NCBI GenBank assembly: GCA_948630815.1
Contig: CAPIEU010000019.1
Location: 1 to 23,219, forward strand
Length of the DNA stretch: 23,219 nucleotides
Source: an uncultured Clostridia bacterium
Lineage (GTDB): Bacteria; Bacillota; Clostridia; TANB77; CAG-508
Direction: 5' to 3'
Each line of letters starts with the position of its first letter. Position 1 is the first letter of the stretch. This document shows, in pieces, positions 15,329-23,008 of the stretch. A model generated the notes under the pieces. The model saw nothing but the letters and a program-made list of their open reading frames with translations. It made no database searches and was not told where the DNA came from. The translations under genes were made by a program, and so were the position numbers.

Positions 15329-16321
15329 TTATTTTTTGAATTTTGCTAGTACTACTTTAGCACTATTGGTTAATGCTACACCATAATATTTTGCTGTTGT
15401 AAATTCATGTGTTTGCTTTTTTGAGTACCAGTCATGGTCTAAAGATGTGTCTTTCTTTAAGAATATTGTGACAGCTGGTAATTCATCTTCTGTGTATTCA
15501 GTTTCAGCACTATCAGCTTCCATTTTTATTACTGGGCATACATAATATTGTGATGCACTAGCAATAGCTTTTACTTTGTCTCCTGCTACTAATTTAACTG
15601 CTGGGTCTACTTTTTCTTGATATTCTGCTAAAGTTTCAGCAGTTATTGTTACTGTACCATCTGTTGCTTTTTCATATGTTACTAATCTTACTTTTTTAGA
15701 TTTCTTTACTTGACAACCTGCTACTTTACCAATAGCTCCATTAACCATTACACCAGGTGCATATTTATCTGCTGAAATAAAATTACTATCTTTTAAAATA
15801 GTTCCTTCTTGTGCTGGATTAATAAATAGCACTTTTTCTATTCCATCTTCTTCATCTTCAAATTTTGTAGACGCATCTACTAGTCCTTCATAACTTATTT
15901 TTGCTGTTCCATCTCCAGATGTCATTTGACCTTCATATACAGCTTCTAATACATCATTATCAACCTTTCCTGCAATTGATTTTGCAAGTTGTGTTTCAGC
16001 TTGTCCTATTGGGTCTCCTAAACCTGAATTTACAGCTTCTTGAGTAATTGCTACTGATTTCATTGCTTTTTTAATTGTAAATGTTTTAGATGATGCAGTC
16101 ATTTTTGTTGTATCTACTTCTTCACCTTCTGCTATATCTTCTGCATCTCCTATATAGTTCCAGCTTGGTACTGTTTTAGTATCTCCTGGTACACCTTGTA
16201 AAGTAGTATCTACCTTTGCATAAGGTGTTAATTTTAATTGTGCCTCAATTTTAGCATCTAACATATCTCCCATTACTTCTGGATTAATTACATTTTCCAT
16301 TTTTGTTACTTCATTTGACAT
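15329..16321 (-). CDS. Major capsid protein (N4-gp56-like, HK97 fold)
   Basis: The 330-residue protein begins with ENVINPEVMGDMLDAKIEAQ and continues with VPGDTKTVPSWNYIGDAEDI and IKKAMKSVAITQEAV. This is the pattern of N4-gp56-family major capsid proteins. The C-terminus carries the strand-rich ending KYYGVALTNSAKVVL common in this group. It follows the scaffold gene by 23 bases, and the connector genes follow it. There is no sign of a protease domain, so the separate scaffold is used. Confidence 0.9.
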   Translation of the reverse strand: MSNEVTKMENVINPEVMGDMLDAKIEAQLKLTPYAKVDTTLQGVPGDTKTVPSWNYIGDAEDIAEGEEVDTTKMTASSKTFTIKKAMKSVAITQEAVNSGLGDPIGQAETQLAKSIAGKVDNDVLEAVYEGQMTSGDGTAKISYEGLVDASTKFEDEEDGIEKVLFINPAQEGTILKDSNFISADKYAPGVMVNGAIGKVAGCQVKKSKKVRLVTYEKATDGTVTITAETLAEYQEKVDPAVKLVAGDKVKAIASASQYYVCPVIKMEADSAETEYTEDELPAVTIFLKKDTSLDHDWYSKKQTHEFTTAKYYGVALTNSAKVVLAKFKK

Positions 16322-16344
16322 TTTAAATTCCTTCTTTCTTTTAA

Positions 16345-16929
16345 TTATTCTTTTACTAGCTCGTCATACAACGCCTTATTTTCGTTGTATAACTTGTTTC
16401 TAGCTTGGTACCCCATTTTTTTAAATACCTCTTTTGTTATTTGATTATTGTTTGCAGGTTGATTAATATTTCCTGTAAACTGTGGTAAAGGTCTGTCATT
16501 TTCGAACAAATAATCGTGGCTTTCTTTTAAAGGATTTATTTGTTCTTCTAAACCTTCCACGATTTCAAATTTGTCATTAAATTTAACCTTTTCCATATCT
16601 AGCATTTTACTTAAAATGCCTATATCTTTAGCCTTATATTGTGATAAAGCCTTGTCTAAAGCACTTTGCTTTTTGAAAACTTCAATTTCCTTAGAACCTT
16701 CTGTTTTTCCTCTTTCATATTCTGCTGTTTTAATAGCTTCGACGTCCACTTTTTCAAGTTCAGCTATTTTGTTGTTTTTTTCTGCAATAGTAGTTTCTTT
16801 AACATTAACTTGTTCTGTTAATTCATCTACTTTAGCTTTTAATGCTGTTGTATCTTTTCCAGATTCAATCATAATTTTTTCAACAACTTCTGCTTCAAGT
16901 CCTAAATCTTCTAAAAATTTTCTTTTCAT
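16345..16929 (-). CDS. Capsid scaffolding protein (phage GP20-like)
   Basis: The 194-residue protein is typical of the minor structural GP20 family that scaffolds capsid assembly. It starts MKRKFLEDLGLEAEVVEKIM, then has a long coiled coil (about residues 28-85) rich in Glu and Lys, and a C-terminal part with NNQITKEVFKKMGYQARNKL that would contact the capsid protein. AGAAAGGA precedes the ATG. Its leader is unusually long and structured. Confidence 0.88.
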   Translation of the reverse strand: MKRKFLEDLGLEAEVVEKIMIESGKDTTALKAKVDELTEQVNVKETTIAEKNNKIAELEKVDVEAIKTAEYERGKTEGSKEIEVFKKQSALDKALSQYKAKDIGILSKMLDMEKVKFNDKFEIVEGLEEQINPLKESHDYLFENDRPLPQFTGNINQPANNNQITKEVFKKMGYQARNKLYNENKALYDELVKE

Positions 16930-17025
16930 AATGTTTCCTTTCTCCTACTACGAACTTTTACGTGTTTTTCGTTCACGATGTAGTTATGCACTTGTTCACG
17001 ACCTGCATATAGTCGAATTTTTGTA

Positions 17026-17057
17026 TAAAAAATAGAAGTCCTTTTTTGAACTCCTAT
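17026..17057 (-). terminator. Intrinsic terminator or attenuator upstream of the scaffold gene
   Basis: A ten-pair stem (ATAGGAGTTC with GGACTTCTAT, two G-U pairs, six-base A loop) is followed by TTTTTTATAC on the minus strand. It lies inside the late operon and would separate packaging genes from capsid genes. Confidence 0.7.
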
Positions 17058-17182
17058 GTTTTAACTATTTTGTTATAGTTTAATGTCATTGCGGACAATG
17101 AATATTTACAAATATTTTGCATAAACTATTGATTATTAGCTTAATTCATTGTATAATTAAGTTAATAATATATTATTAGAAG

Positions 17183-17220
17183 GTCAATTGAGAACCCCAC
17201 TTTTATGGTTCGCAGTTGAC
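17183..17220. repeat. Imperfect inverted repeat after the MuF-like gene
   Basis: GTCAATTGAGAACC and GGTTCGCAGTTGAC pair at 12 of 14 positions around a ten-base loop. There is no T-run on the minus strand, so it is not a late-operon terminator. On the plus strand it is followed by TTTCATTTATTTTC. Confidence 0.6.
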
Positions 17221-17226
17221 TTTCAT

Positions 17227-18927
17227 TTATTTTCTCTTATAAACTTGCAATATTTCATTTTCTTTTATAACAAATAACTTATCTATCCATAAAAATCTTT
17301 TTGAAATATAAATACTTTCTATTTGTCTTCTTGTTTCTTTTAAGTCAATCTTTGCATTCGTTAAATCAATTATAAAGTTATTTGCTTGCTTTTTCTTTTT
17401 TCTCAAATTTCCTTCTATTACATATTTTCCTCCACCTATTATTTCTTTTAAATCAAATTTTTCACTATTTATGATATAGTCTGGTGTTTTAATTCCTGTT
17501 GGTTTACTTATTCTAGGTATAATATTAACTTTTCCACCAATTCTTTCTCCTAATAATTTAGCTACCTCTATTTCTCTTTGTGTTGGTTTTAAAATTACAT
17601 ATTTCCCATCAACTTTATACTCATTTCCATCATCGCTAATAAAATACTTTTGTTTTTTTATTTGATATTGCTTTTGTTCTTTGTATTGATTTGTTATATC
17701 TATATATTGCTCTTCTTTTACCTTTTTATTTTTATTTAAAGATATTTTATCATTATTATTTAACTTTGTCGATACTTTATACTCTTTTACATATTCTCTA
17801 GTATAATCACGTCTTAATTCATTCTCTTTTGTAAATGTATTTAGTCTATCTTGCCACTCTTTTACTTTAACACTTGCTTTCTTGTAACCTTCTTCATCTT
17901 CTGCTTTGCTTGCTATTACTTGTTTTCTTTTCCATTTACGAACACCTTTTTCTAAGTACCTTTGTTCTTGCATTTTCTTATATTGTTCTTCGTTTTCTTC
18001 ATATGTAAAATCTAATTTATCCTCTTGTAATGAACCATACCATATTGTGAAGAAATGTTTACAGTTAATTCCTACTATACCTTGAATATGCCCATAATTG
18101 CAATGTTCCATAAAATCTGGTAATTTCTTTTCTTCTTGTGTTGCTTTTTTGTCATAATCCCAACAAAAAAACTGCTTTTCTTGCCACCAAGCATGATTTG
18201 TAAAGTTTTCTTCTCCATTTCCAGTTCTTGCTCCAAAATGATGTGATACTCTTACTATGTGATGACCGCTTTCTTTTATTACTTCTTCATTTACTTTACC
18301 CACTAAACCTCTTGTTGCTACTAATAAATCTCGTCTTACTGTTCCTACTACATCATAATTCCTTTTTAAGCCGTTTTTATCTTGATATGTAAGTATTGAT
18401 ATTCCTTTATTACCTAAATCATCTAAACTTTCTAATATTGCTTCTTGATAACTATGTGTACCTGCCAATGTTTTTACATATGTTTGTGTTAAAATATTTT
18501 TGTATGTTTGTTTAACTTGTTCTTCTATTGTTTTATTTAACTGTAAAAACGATTTTTCTATTTCATCATAGCTATACTTTATTATGTTTTGTATATTAAC
18601 ACTATTTAATATAGATTGTGGATTTAATAATGCGCTTTTTTCCATTGCTATATTTAGCTGTTCTACTGGAATTGCCTCTATTCCTATATCTTGCATTGCT
18701 TTTAATAGTTCTTGTCTTGTTTTACCTGTATATTTTTCTAGTAGCTTCATTGTTTCATTGTTTAGACCACCCATTTCTTTTAGCTTTTCAAAATACCAGT
18801 AATCACTATTTATAAATTCTTCATTTAGTTTAAAATGTTTTGCTATTTTTTCTATTAGTTCTAATTCTATGTTACTATATATTGAAATAATCGGTTTAAT
18901 TGCCTCTTGAATTTTATCTTCAATCAT
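17227..18927 (-). CDS. MuF-like minor capsid protein with C-terminal CdiA-type nuclease toxin
   Basis: The 566-residue protein has an N-terminal phage minor capsid domain (about residues 1-310) with HHIVRVSHHFGARTGNG and FMEHCNYGHIQGIVGINCKH (conserved His and Cys). A charged linker rich in Lys and Glu follows. Residues about 427-566 match the pattern of the CdiA C-terminal tRNA-nuclease domain: TPDYIINSEKFDLKEI near 481-496 with candidate catalytic Asp and Lys, a basic RKKKKQANNFIIDL segment, and a WIDKLFVIKE ending. MuF-toxin fusions are known in prophages and are thought to be packed in virions. The ATG follows GAGGAATAATAA. No immunity gene lies immediately downstream. Confidence 0.82.
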   Translation of the reverse strand: MIEDKIQEAIKPIISIYSNIELELIEKIAKHFKLNEEFINSDYWYFEKLKEMGGLNNETMKLLEKYTGKTRQELLKAMQDIGIEAIPVEQLNIAMEKSALLNPQSILNSVNIQNIIKYSYDEIEKSFLQLNKTIEEQVKQTYKNILTQTYVKTLAGTHSYQEAILESLDDLGNKGISILTYQDKNGLKRNYDVVGTVRRDLLVATRGLVGKVNEEVIKESGHHIVRVSHHFGARTGNGEENFTNHAWWQEKQFFCWDYDKKATQEEKKLPDFMEHCNYGHIQGIVGINCKHFFTIWYGSLQEDKLDFTYEENEEQYKKMQEQRYLEKGVRKWKRKQVIASKAEDEEGYKKASVKVKEWQDRLNTFTKENELRRDYTREYVKEYKVSTKLNNNDKISLNKNKKVKEEQYIDITNQYKEQKQYQIKKQKYFISDDGNEYKVDGKYVILKPTQREIEVAKLLGERIGGKVNIIPRISKPTGIKTPDYIINSEKFDLKEIIGGGKYVIEGNLRKKKKQANNFIIDLTNAKIDLKETRRQIESIYISKRFLWIDKLFVIKENEILQVYKRK

Positions 18928-18930
18928 TTA

Positions 18931-20334
18931 TTATTCCTCAATTTCTTCTTTTTTTACTGGTTCTTCTGGACTTCTTTGCTTCATCTTTTCAACATATTCT
19001 ATTGCCTCTTTTTCGCTATAATCTCTTGTTTGAATAAAATATTCAACATCATCAATTAATCCTGCATTTCTTTCTATTAAGCTTTGTGATTGTTTCTTTT
19101 CGCTATCTACTAAGATACTATCGTCCCAATCAAAACTTATATCTGGATTTGCTTTGTGTGGTATTCCATATAGCATCATTAGCACATCTATTCCATATAC
19201 CAAATCTTCTAAGGCTGTTTGTAATGCTCCTTGTATATCTGATACTGTTACATAGTAATCTTGTTTGCTTGAATTTATTTCTGTTGCTGTTTTTGCTATT
19301 CCCGTTTCTTTAGATAATACTCCAAAAGATAAACCACATTGACTTTCACATTGTCTTAACCATTCGTTTAATCCATTAAATAATGCTGCATCACGAATTG
19401 CTGGACTAAATACATTCCAAGTACGTTCATCGTCATTAAAATCCAACATTCTAAATAATCGTTCTTTTCCTTTAGGTAATATATATTTATCTTTTTCATC
19501 TTTCTTAAATGTTGTAGCATCAACGTCAAGTGCTAATTCTGCTCCTTCATATTCCCATAATGTTCTACTAAATTGTTTATCTATTTCTTCCAATATTTCA
19601 ATAGCATTTGCAAAAATAGGAACTCCTACAAGGCTTGCATTGTCTATTGGATTTGCAATAGGTATTTTAAAATATCCTCCTATTAATCTGTTGACATTTT
19701 CTATTTGTGTTTCTTCTTGAATGCCTTTCCATTCTGGTATTGAATTTAAGTTTGTTTTAGTTCCTAGTGTATTTGAATTATTTTTATTAGTTTTATATGC
19801 TACATTTTTGATTGTTATAGTAGTATTATTTAAATCGTTATATTCTAATCTTGTATATATCTCATCACCTTTCACCATTTGATCAATAAAAATAGCACCA
19901 AGCAATTCGCCTGTGCTATCAAATTTAACTGGTATAAATTTGTCTGCATGAATACAAGATATTTTTATTTTTCCATTACTATAAAATGGTTTAAAAAACA
20001 TTCCCCCTTTTGCAAGTGCATACTCTGTATTGGTTCGTATATTTTTTATAAATCTTTGATATATCTCTTCTATTTCCTTATCTCTAACTTGTGATTTAAG
20101 CTCTATTGTTACTGCTTTTGCTACTTTTTCACATATAGTTTTTGCAACATTTAATGATTTTACTTCTTCATTTAACCAAGGTGCTTTATGGTTATATATA
20201 TTTGCACATTTCTCTATTAACCTCATTACTTCATTATTTGTTGAAATATCTATATTAAAATCTTTTGCTATATCACTTGTATTAAACATTTTATTTATCG
20301 CTCCTTTTATAAAAGTTATTAATCTTTCAAACAT
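18931..20334 (-). CDS. Portal protein (SPP1 gp6-like)
   Basis: An upstream TTG at 20367 overlaps the terminase stop, but AAGGA precedes the ATG at 20334, so I choose MFERLITFIKGAINKMF (467 residues). The pattern fits SPP1-type portals: KAPWLNEEVKSLNVAKTICE near residue 50, and the SLVGVPIFANAIEILEEIDK helix. The tail part has GIAKTATEINSSKQDYY, recognisable as the conserved TATE region of these portals. It forms the dodecameric DNA gate at the capsid vertex. The neighbours (terminase, MuF-like protein) are the standard ones. Confidence 0.9.
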   Translation of the reverse strand: MFERLITFIKGAINKMFNTSDIAKDFNIDISTNNEVMRLIEKCANIYNHKAPWLNEEVKSLNVAKTICEKVAKAVTIELKSQVRDKEIEEIYQRFIKNIRTNTEYALAKGGMFFKPFYSNGKIKISCIHADKFIPVKFDSTGELLGAIFIDQMVKGDEIYTRLEYNDLNNTTITIKNVAYKTNKNNSNTLGTKTNLNSIPEWKGIQEETQIENVNRLIGGYFKIPIANPIDNASLVGVPIFANAIEILEEIDKQFSRTLWEYEGAELALDVDATTFKKDEKDKYILPKGKERLFRMLDFNDDERTWNVFSPAIRDAALFNGLNEWLRQCESQCGLSFGVLSKETGIAKTATEINSSKQDYYVTVSDIQGALQTALEDLVYGIDVLMMLYGIPHKANPDISFDWDDSILVDSEKKQSQSLIERNAGLIDDVEYFIQTRDYSEKEAIEYVEKMKQRSPEEPVKKEEIEE

Positions 20335-20363
20335 ATTATTGTCCTTTCTTTCTCCAAATACTT

Positions 20364-21923
20364 TCAAGACCGATAACGAACTGCATCAATATGATGGTTG
20401 TTTTTATCTGGATAACCAGTAATTATATTTCCATCTTTATCTTTGTCTAATTCATATTCGCTAAATTCTGTTGCAGTACTTGGACATCTTACTGGATCTA
20501 TTACTATTTTAACTAAACTTGCTAACCATTTCATACTATACTCAACACTATCTGGTCCTTTTTGTGCTCCTTTTATAAATGCACCATATGTTTTATAATC
20601 TCCTATTGATTTTGGCTCAGCACTATCTGCTGTTATTAAGTCATTATTTCTTACTCCTTTTTCTTGTAGCATTTTCCATGTTTTCTCATTCGATATTTTA
20701 TTACATCTTAATTCGTCAAATATGTATAGAGTTCTTCTTGCCATATCAAAGTGCATATTATTATAAGCAAATGGATCTGGATACCAACCCCAGTCAATTC
20801 CTTTATACAATCTATCGAAATGAGATATTTCTTCATCCGTTATTTCTCTTAATTCAAGATTTTCAAATACATTTCCACCATCTCCTGTTTCTAATCCTAA
20901 ATATTCATTTTCATATATAATTGGAGCCATTTCTTTTGTATATTCTGCTTCATCAATAAATGCTTGTCCTATCCATTCTTTTGGAGAGGTTCTATAATCG
21001 CTATGATGTGATAGTCTATTTGTTTTTGGTATTCTTTTTTCTTTATTTACAAAATGTTGTCTTGATGCTGGAGTATTAAAAGTATAAAATTCAATAAAAT
21101 CATTTCCTCCTCTTATTACAGATTGATTTATTTTTCTTACTGTATTCATTCCTTGTATTTGGTCAAATTCTTCATACCAAATAATACCTATATACATTCC
21201 TTTTGGTGGTTTAATAGATTTTATCTTTCCTGCATCATCTGTACCTCTAAAATATATTTTTTGTCCTGTAGATTTCTTCGTTATTTCCATTGGTGAAACT
21301 TTAAAGGTATAATCTTCTATTAATCCTAGATATGTATCATTTAACTTATCTATCCCCCATTGTATTTGAGCATAAACAGAATCTTTTAATGTATTGCTTA
21401 CTCTTCTTATACATAATGCACACATATTAGGATTGTTTTCTAACAGTTCTGGTATTTTTTCTCCACAAAACGAGGATTTTAGTGAAGCCCTTCCACCATC
21501 TAGCCAATATTCTAAATGTCCTCTATTATCTATATCTCTATTTAAATCTATAAATGCACTTGATAAATCACTGGCTGGTATTTTTATTATCCTTTTTTCT
21601 TTTTCTTGTGTTTCTTCTTCTGCCCCTATAAACTCTCCTGCTGTATCTCTACAAAACTTTGCACTATCTGTATCACCATTTATTGCTTTTGTTACTTGCT
21701 TATATAATATAGCTGATTGAAGTGTTGCATCTTCTTCAGCTATTCCTATCTGCATAAGTTTTTCTTTTGCTTCTTGTGTTGGTACTTGAAGATTTAATAA
21801 TAGTTGCATTGTTTCTTTCATTTTCTTTTTTTGTCTTTGTACTTCTTGTGATTTTTTACCTGCTTTCGACTGCTCTTCGACTGTTAATTTGTGTGCTTGG
21901 GGTATCAAATTCTTATAATTCAT
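20364..21923 (-). CDS. Terminase with fused small-subunit-like N-terminus and large subunit
   Basis: The 519-residue protein is a DNA packaging motor. Residues 1-105 resemble a phage small terminase (basic AGKKSQEVQRQKKKMKETMQ, then EEDATLQSAILYKQVTKAIN and AKFCRDTAGEF). The large-subunit ATPase follows: Walker A GGRASLKSS at 143-151, unusual in having ASL where GSG or GST is common, and Walker B IGIIWYEE near 245-252. The RNase H-like nuclease has Asp377 (GIDWGW), Asp433 (TADSAEPKS) and Asp513 (HHIDAVRY). The TGA overlaps an upstream TTG of the portal frame. The ribosome binding site (GTGAG) is modest. No separate small terminase gene is visible upstream. Confidence 0.88.
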   Translation of the reverse strand: MNYKNLIPQAHKLTVEEQSKAGKKSQEVQRQKKKMKETMQLLLNLQVPTQEAKEKLMQIGIAEEDATLQSAILYKQVTKAINGDTDSAKFCRDTAGEFIGAEEETQEKEKRIIKIPASDLSSAFIDLNRDIDNRGHLEYWLDGGRASLKSSFCGEKIPELLENNPNMCALCIRRVSNTLKDSVYAQIQWGIDKLNDTYLGLIEDYTFKVSPMEITKKSTGQKIYFRGTDDAGKIKSIKPPKGMYIGIIWYEEFDQIQGMNTVRKINQSVIRGGNDFIEFYTFNTPASRQHFVNKEKRIPKTNRLSHHSDYRTSPKEWIGQAFIDEAEYTKEMAPIIYENEYLGLETGDGGNVFENLELREITDEEISHFDRLYKGIDWGWYPDPFAYNNMHFDMARRTLYIFDELRCNKISNEKTWKMLQEKGVRNNDLITADSAEPKSIGDYKTYGAFIKGAQKGPDSVEYSMKWLASLVKIVIDPVRCPSTATEFSEYELDKDKDGNIITGYPDKNNHHIDAVRYRS

Positions 21924-22164
21924 ATCATCTCACTTCGCTTTTATTTATGTTTTAATTAATGCTCATATTTCATAACTAATCTTAGTTTTTTATATATCTA
22001 CTCATAAAATTAATTTATGTAAATATAAATATCACTCTTACTTAATTTGTCTATTTTCGTTATATTTGATTTCTTTTATTTTATCTACATATTACGACAT
22101 ATTTCTTATTATTCTCGTAGTATAATTGCTTTTATTACACAAAAGATTAAAAGGAGATGTTGTT
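21924..22164. other. Divergent spacer between terminase and the small plus-strand gene
   Basis: These are AT-rich bases without a protein-coding frame I can support. A plus-strand TATAAT near 22120 probably serves the 55-residue gene, but its -35 box is poor. I see no convincing promoter for the terminase operon here. Confidence 0.35.
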
Positions 22165-22332
22165 ATGAATAACAAGCAAATATGTGGTCAAAAGATTGGT
22201 ACAGTTTTTATTGATGTTTATGAAGAAAACGAAACTGGACTTCCTTTCTTTCACACACAAGCTGAAAATGAACATATGTCATATTTTCTTGATACCATTG
22301 AAAATGCTTTAAATAACATTAATCTTGACTAA
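22165..22332 (+). CDS. Small protein of unknown function (55 residues)
   Basis: AAAAGGAGAT precedes the ATG (MNNKQICGQKIGTVFIDVYE). The frame could extend upstream to 22126, but the ribosome binding site fixes the start here. The protein is acidic, with strand-like first half (IGTVFIDVYEENETG) and a C-terminal helix (YFLDTIENALNNIN). No Cys cluster or membrane segment is present. It is divergent from the terminase and closed by its own terminator, so it is a single-gene unit, perhaps an early or regulatory phage protein. Confidence 0.65.
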   Translation: MNNKQICGQKIGTVFIDVYEENETGLPFFHTQAENEHMSYFLDTIENALNNINLD

Positions 22333-22354
22333 GTTTTATACTTAGTCTTTTTTA
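22327..22354 (+). terminator. Terminator of the 55-residue gene
   Basis: GACTAAG and CTTAGTC flank a seven-base loop and are followed by TTTTTTATT. The stem overlaps the stop codon. Confidence 0.75.
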
Positions 22355-22357
22355 TTC

Positions 22358-22567
22358 TCAATTACTTATTAATCTTTGCATAACACACCTCTCATATTTT
22401 GCTGTTCTATATAATATTTTTTTATATCCTTTTACTTCTTTATCTTTTACATATTTTTCACAATATAATGTATTATTTATCTTTCTTACGATACAACACA
22501 AATCAGTATGTTTATTCTTACAATTTCTACATAAGTATTGTACATATGTTTCTTCAGCTGTTTTCAT
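22358..22567 (-). CDS. Cys-rich small phage protein (69 residues)
   Basis: The frame extends to 22651, but AAAGGAG precedes the ATG at 22567 (MKTAEETYVQYLCRNCKNKH), which I take as the start. Cys13, Cys16, Cys24, Cys25, Cys36 and Cys61 suggest a small zinc-binding fold (CxxC, CC, C). The C-terminal half is basic (VKGYKKILYRTAKYERC), which fits nucleic-acid binding. Small proteins of this kind are common just upstream of the packaging genes in Firmicute phages. It is convergent with the 55-residue gene. Confidence 0.65.
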   Translation of the reverse strand: MKTAEETYVQYLCRNCKNKHTDLCCIVRKINNTLYCEKYVKDKEVKGYKKILYRTAKYERCVMQRLISN

Positions 22568-22611
22568 TTGTATCAGCTCCTTTATAGTGCATCGTATTAG
22601 TAATATAATAA

Positions 22612-22637
22612 AAGAGCCTATCTGTTGATAAGCTCTT
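22612..22637. terminator. Hairpin with possible bidirectional terminator activity
   Basis: AAGAGC-c-TATC and GATA-a-GCTCTT form a 10-bp stem with a TGTT loop. TTTATTATATT follows on the minus strand and ACATTTTTT on the plus strand. It insulates the Cys-rich gene from the small peptide locus to its right. Confidence 0.55.
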
Positions 22638-22688
22638 ACATTTTTTAACATTTTTGTAAAACTTTTGTAATTTATTTGTTATTTTTGG

Positions 22689-22717
22689 TTGATTAATTTT
22701 TTCTTTAGTCGTATAAT
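22689..22717 (+). promoter_or_regulatory. Promoter of the 21-residue peptide gene
   Basis: TTGATT, 17-base spacer, consensus TATAAT. The predicted start near 22724 gives an mRNA of about 150 nt up to the central hairpin. Confidence 0.7.
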
Positions 22718-22739
22718 AAGTTTGCATCTTCTACATAAC

Positions 22740-22765
22740 CCTTTCTTTTATCATCTTCAGAAAGG
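22740..22765 (+). promoter_or_regulatory. Shine-Dalgarno-sequestering hairpin
   Basis: CCTTTCT (22740-22746) pairs perfectly with AGAAAGG (22759-22765), burying the first part of the AAAGGAGG ribosome binding site. Toxin mRNAs of type I systems are often held inactive in this way. Confidence 0.6.
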
Positions 22766-22773
22766 AGGACGTT

Positions 22774-22839
22774 ATGATTAACCTATTACGTATCATCGCA
22801 TTAATTGTAATATATTTAATCCTTAAATTATTCAAATAA
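22774..22839 (+). CDS. 21-residue hydrophobic peptide, candidate type I toxin
   Basis: The peptide MINLLRIIALIVIYLILKLF plus a final Lys would form one membrane helix flanked by Arg6 and two Lys near the end. That is the layout of membrane-depolarising type I toxins (Ibs, Fst and TisB are functional parallels, not clear homologues). AAAGGAGG lies eight bases upstream, inside a hairpin. The gene has its own near-consensus promoter, and a strong terminator begins four bases after the stop. A convergent antisense RNA candidate shares that terminator. The coding sequence itself contains one copy of a 14-base repeat that is found again in the antisense region. No experimental evidence is available. 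Confidence 0.65.
   Translation: MINLLRIIALIVIYLILKLFK
22784..22797 (+). repeat. Direct repeat B, copy 1 (inside the peptide gene)
   Basis: TATTACGTATCATC is identical to 22888-22901. Because the right copy is transcribed in the opposite direction, the antisense RNA carries its complement and can pair with this site in the mRNA. Confidence 0.8.
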
Positions 22840-22842
22840 TGC

Positions 22843-22876
22843 AAAAGACTAGAGCGGCAACTCTAGTCTTTTTTTC
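22843..22876. terminator. Central terminator shared by peptide mRNA and antisense RNA
   Basis: A 12-bp perfect stem (AAAAGACTAGAG / CTCTAGTCTTTT) has a CGGCAA loop. A T-run follows on the plus strand, and a shorter TTTTGCATTATTT follows on the minus strand. It is very likely a plus-strand terminator and plausibly bidirectional. Confidence 0.8.
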
Positions 22877-22887
22877 ATCTTCTTTTT

Positions 22888-22922
22888 TATTACGTATCAT
22901 CTTTCTTAAGAAAGGAGGTGAT
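22888..22922 (+). repeat. Direct repeats B and A, copy 2
   Basis: This holds repeat B (22888-22901), overlapping TATCATCTT (22895-22903), then AGAAAGGAGG (22909-22918). The last two correspond to 22749-22757 and 22759-22768 at the toxin ribosome binding site. CTTTCTTAAGAAAG at 22901-22914 is a perfect palindrome. Confidence 0.75.
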
Positions 22923-22927
22923 AAAAA

Positions 22928-23008
22928 ATGAATAATAGCATATTGATATACACTTATTATTATTTTCTTTCAACCTGCACATTATTATGTGCAAATATAT
23001 TATACTAA
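22928..23008 (+). other. 26-codon ORF behind a perfect ribosome binding site, probably not independently expressed
   Basis: AGAAAGGAGGTGAT precedes an ATG opening a hydrophobic, Tyr-rich 26-residue frame (MNNSILIYTYYYFLSTCTLL at the start). It could be a second small membrane peptide. However, it lies between the central terminator and this start with no promoter that I can find. The ribosome-binding-site sequence is better explained as the template for the complementary antisense RNA. Confidence 0.3.

Larger units (their letters stand above)
16930..17226 (-). promoter_or_regulatory. Structured leader between the MuF-like and scaffold genes
   Basis: No open frame is seen in 297 bases of an otherwise tightly packed operon. 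Read on the minus strand it contains a 14-position hairpin just after the MuF stop (17220-17183), a CATTG-TCCG-CAATG hairpin (about 17101-17088), a terminator (17057-17026), then TATGCA/TGCATA and CTAC/GTAG stems up to the scaffold ribosome binding site, with TCGTGAAC occurring twice. A promoter may be present, but I find none with good boxes. Confidence 0.5.
22843..22992 (-). ncRNA. Candidate antisense antitoxin RNA, about 150 nt
   Basis: Transcription is predicted from the promoter at 22999-23027, starting near 22992. The 5' end forms a GCACAT-AATA-ATGTGC hairpin. The RNA then contains CCTCCTTTCT and AAGATGATA, colinear complements of the toxin Shine-Dalgarno region (22749-22768), and GATGATACGTAATA, the complement of repeat B in the toxin coding region. 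It ends in the central hairpin, giving further complementarity to the toxin mRNA 3' end. This matches the logic of the enterococcal par RNA II. It is not a known Rfam family as far as I recognise. Confidence 0.6.

Noticed and set aside
16571..17035. 154-codon plus-strand frame over the scaffold gene
   Set aside because: It has no ribosome binding site at its start and mirrors the Ser/Leu-rich complement of the scaffold's Lys/Glu-rich coiled coil.
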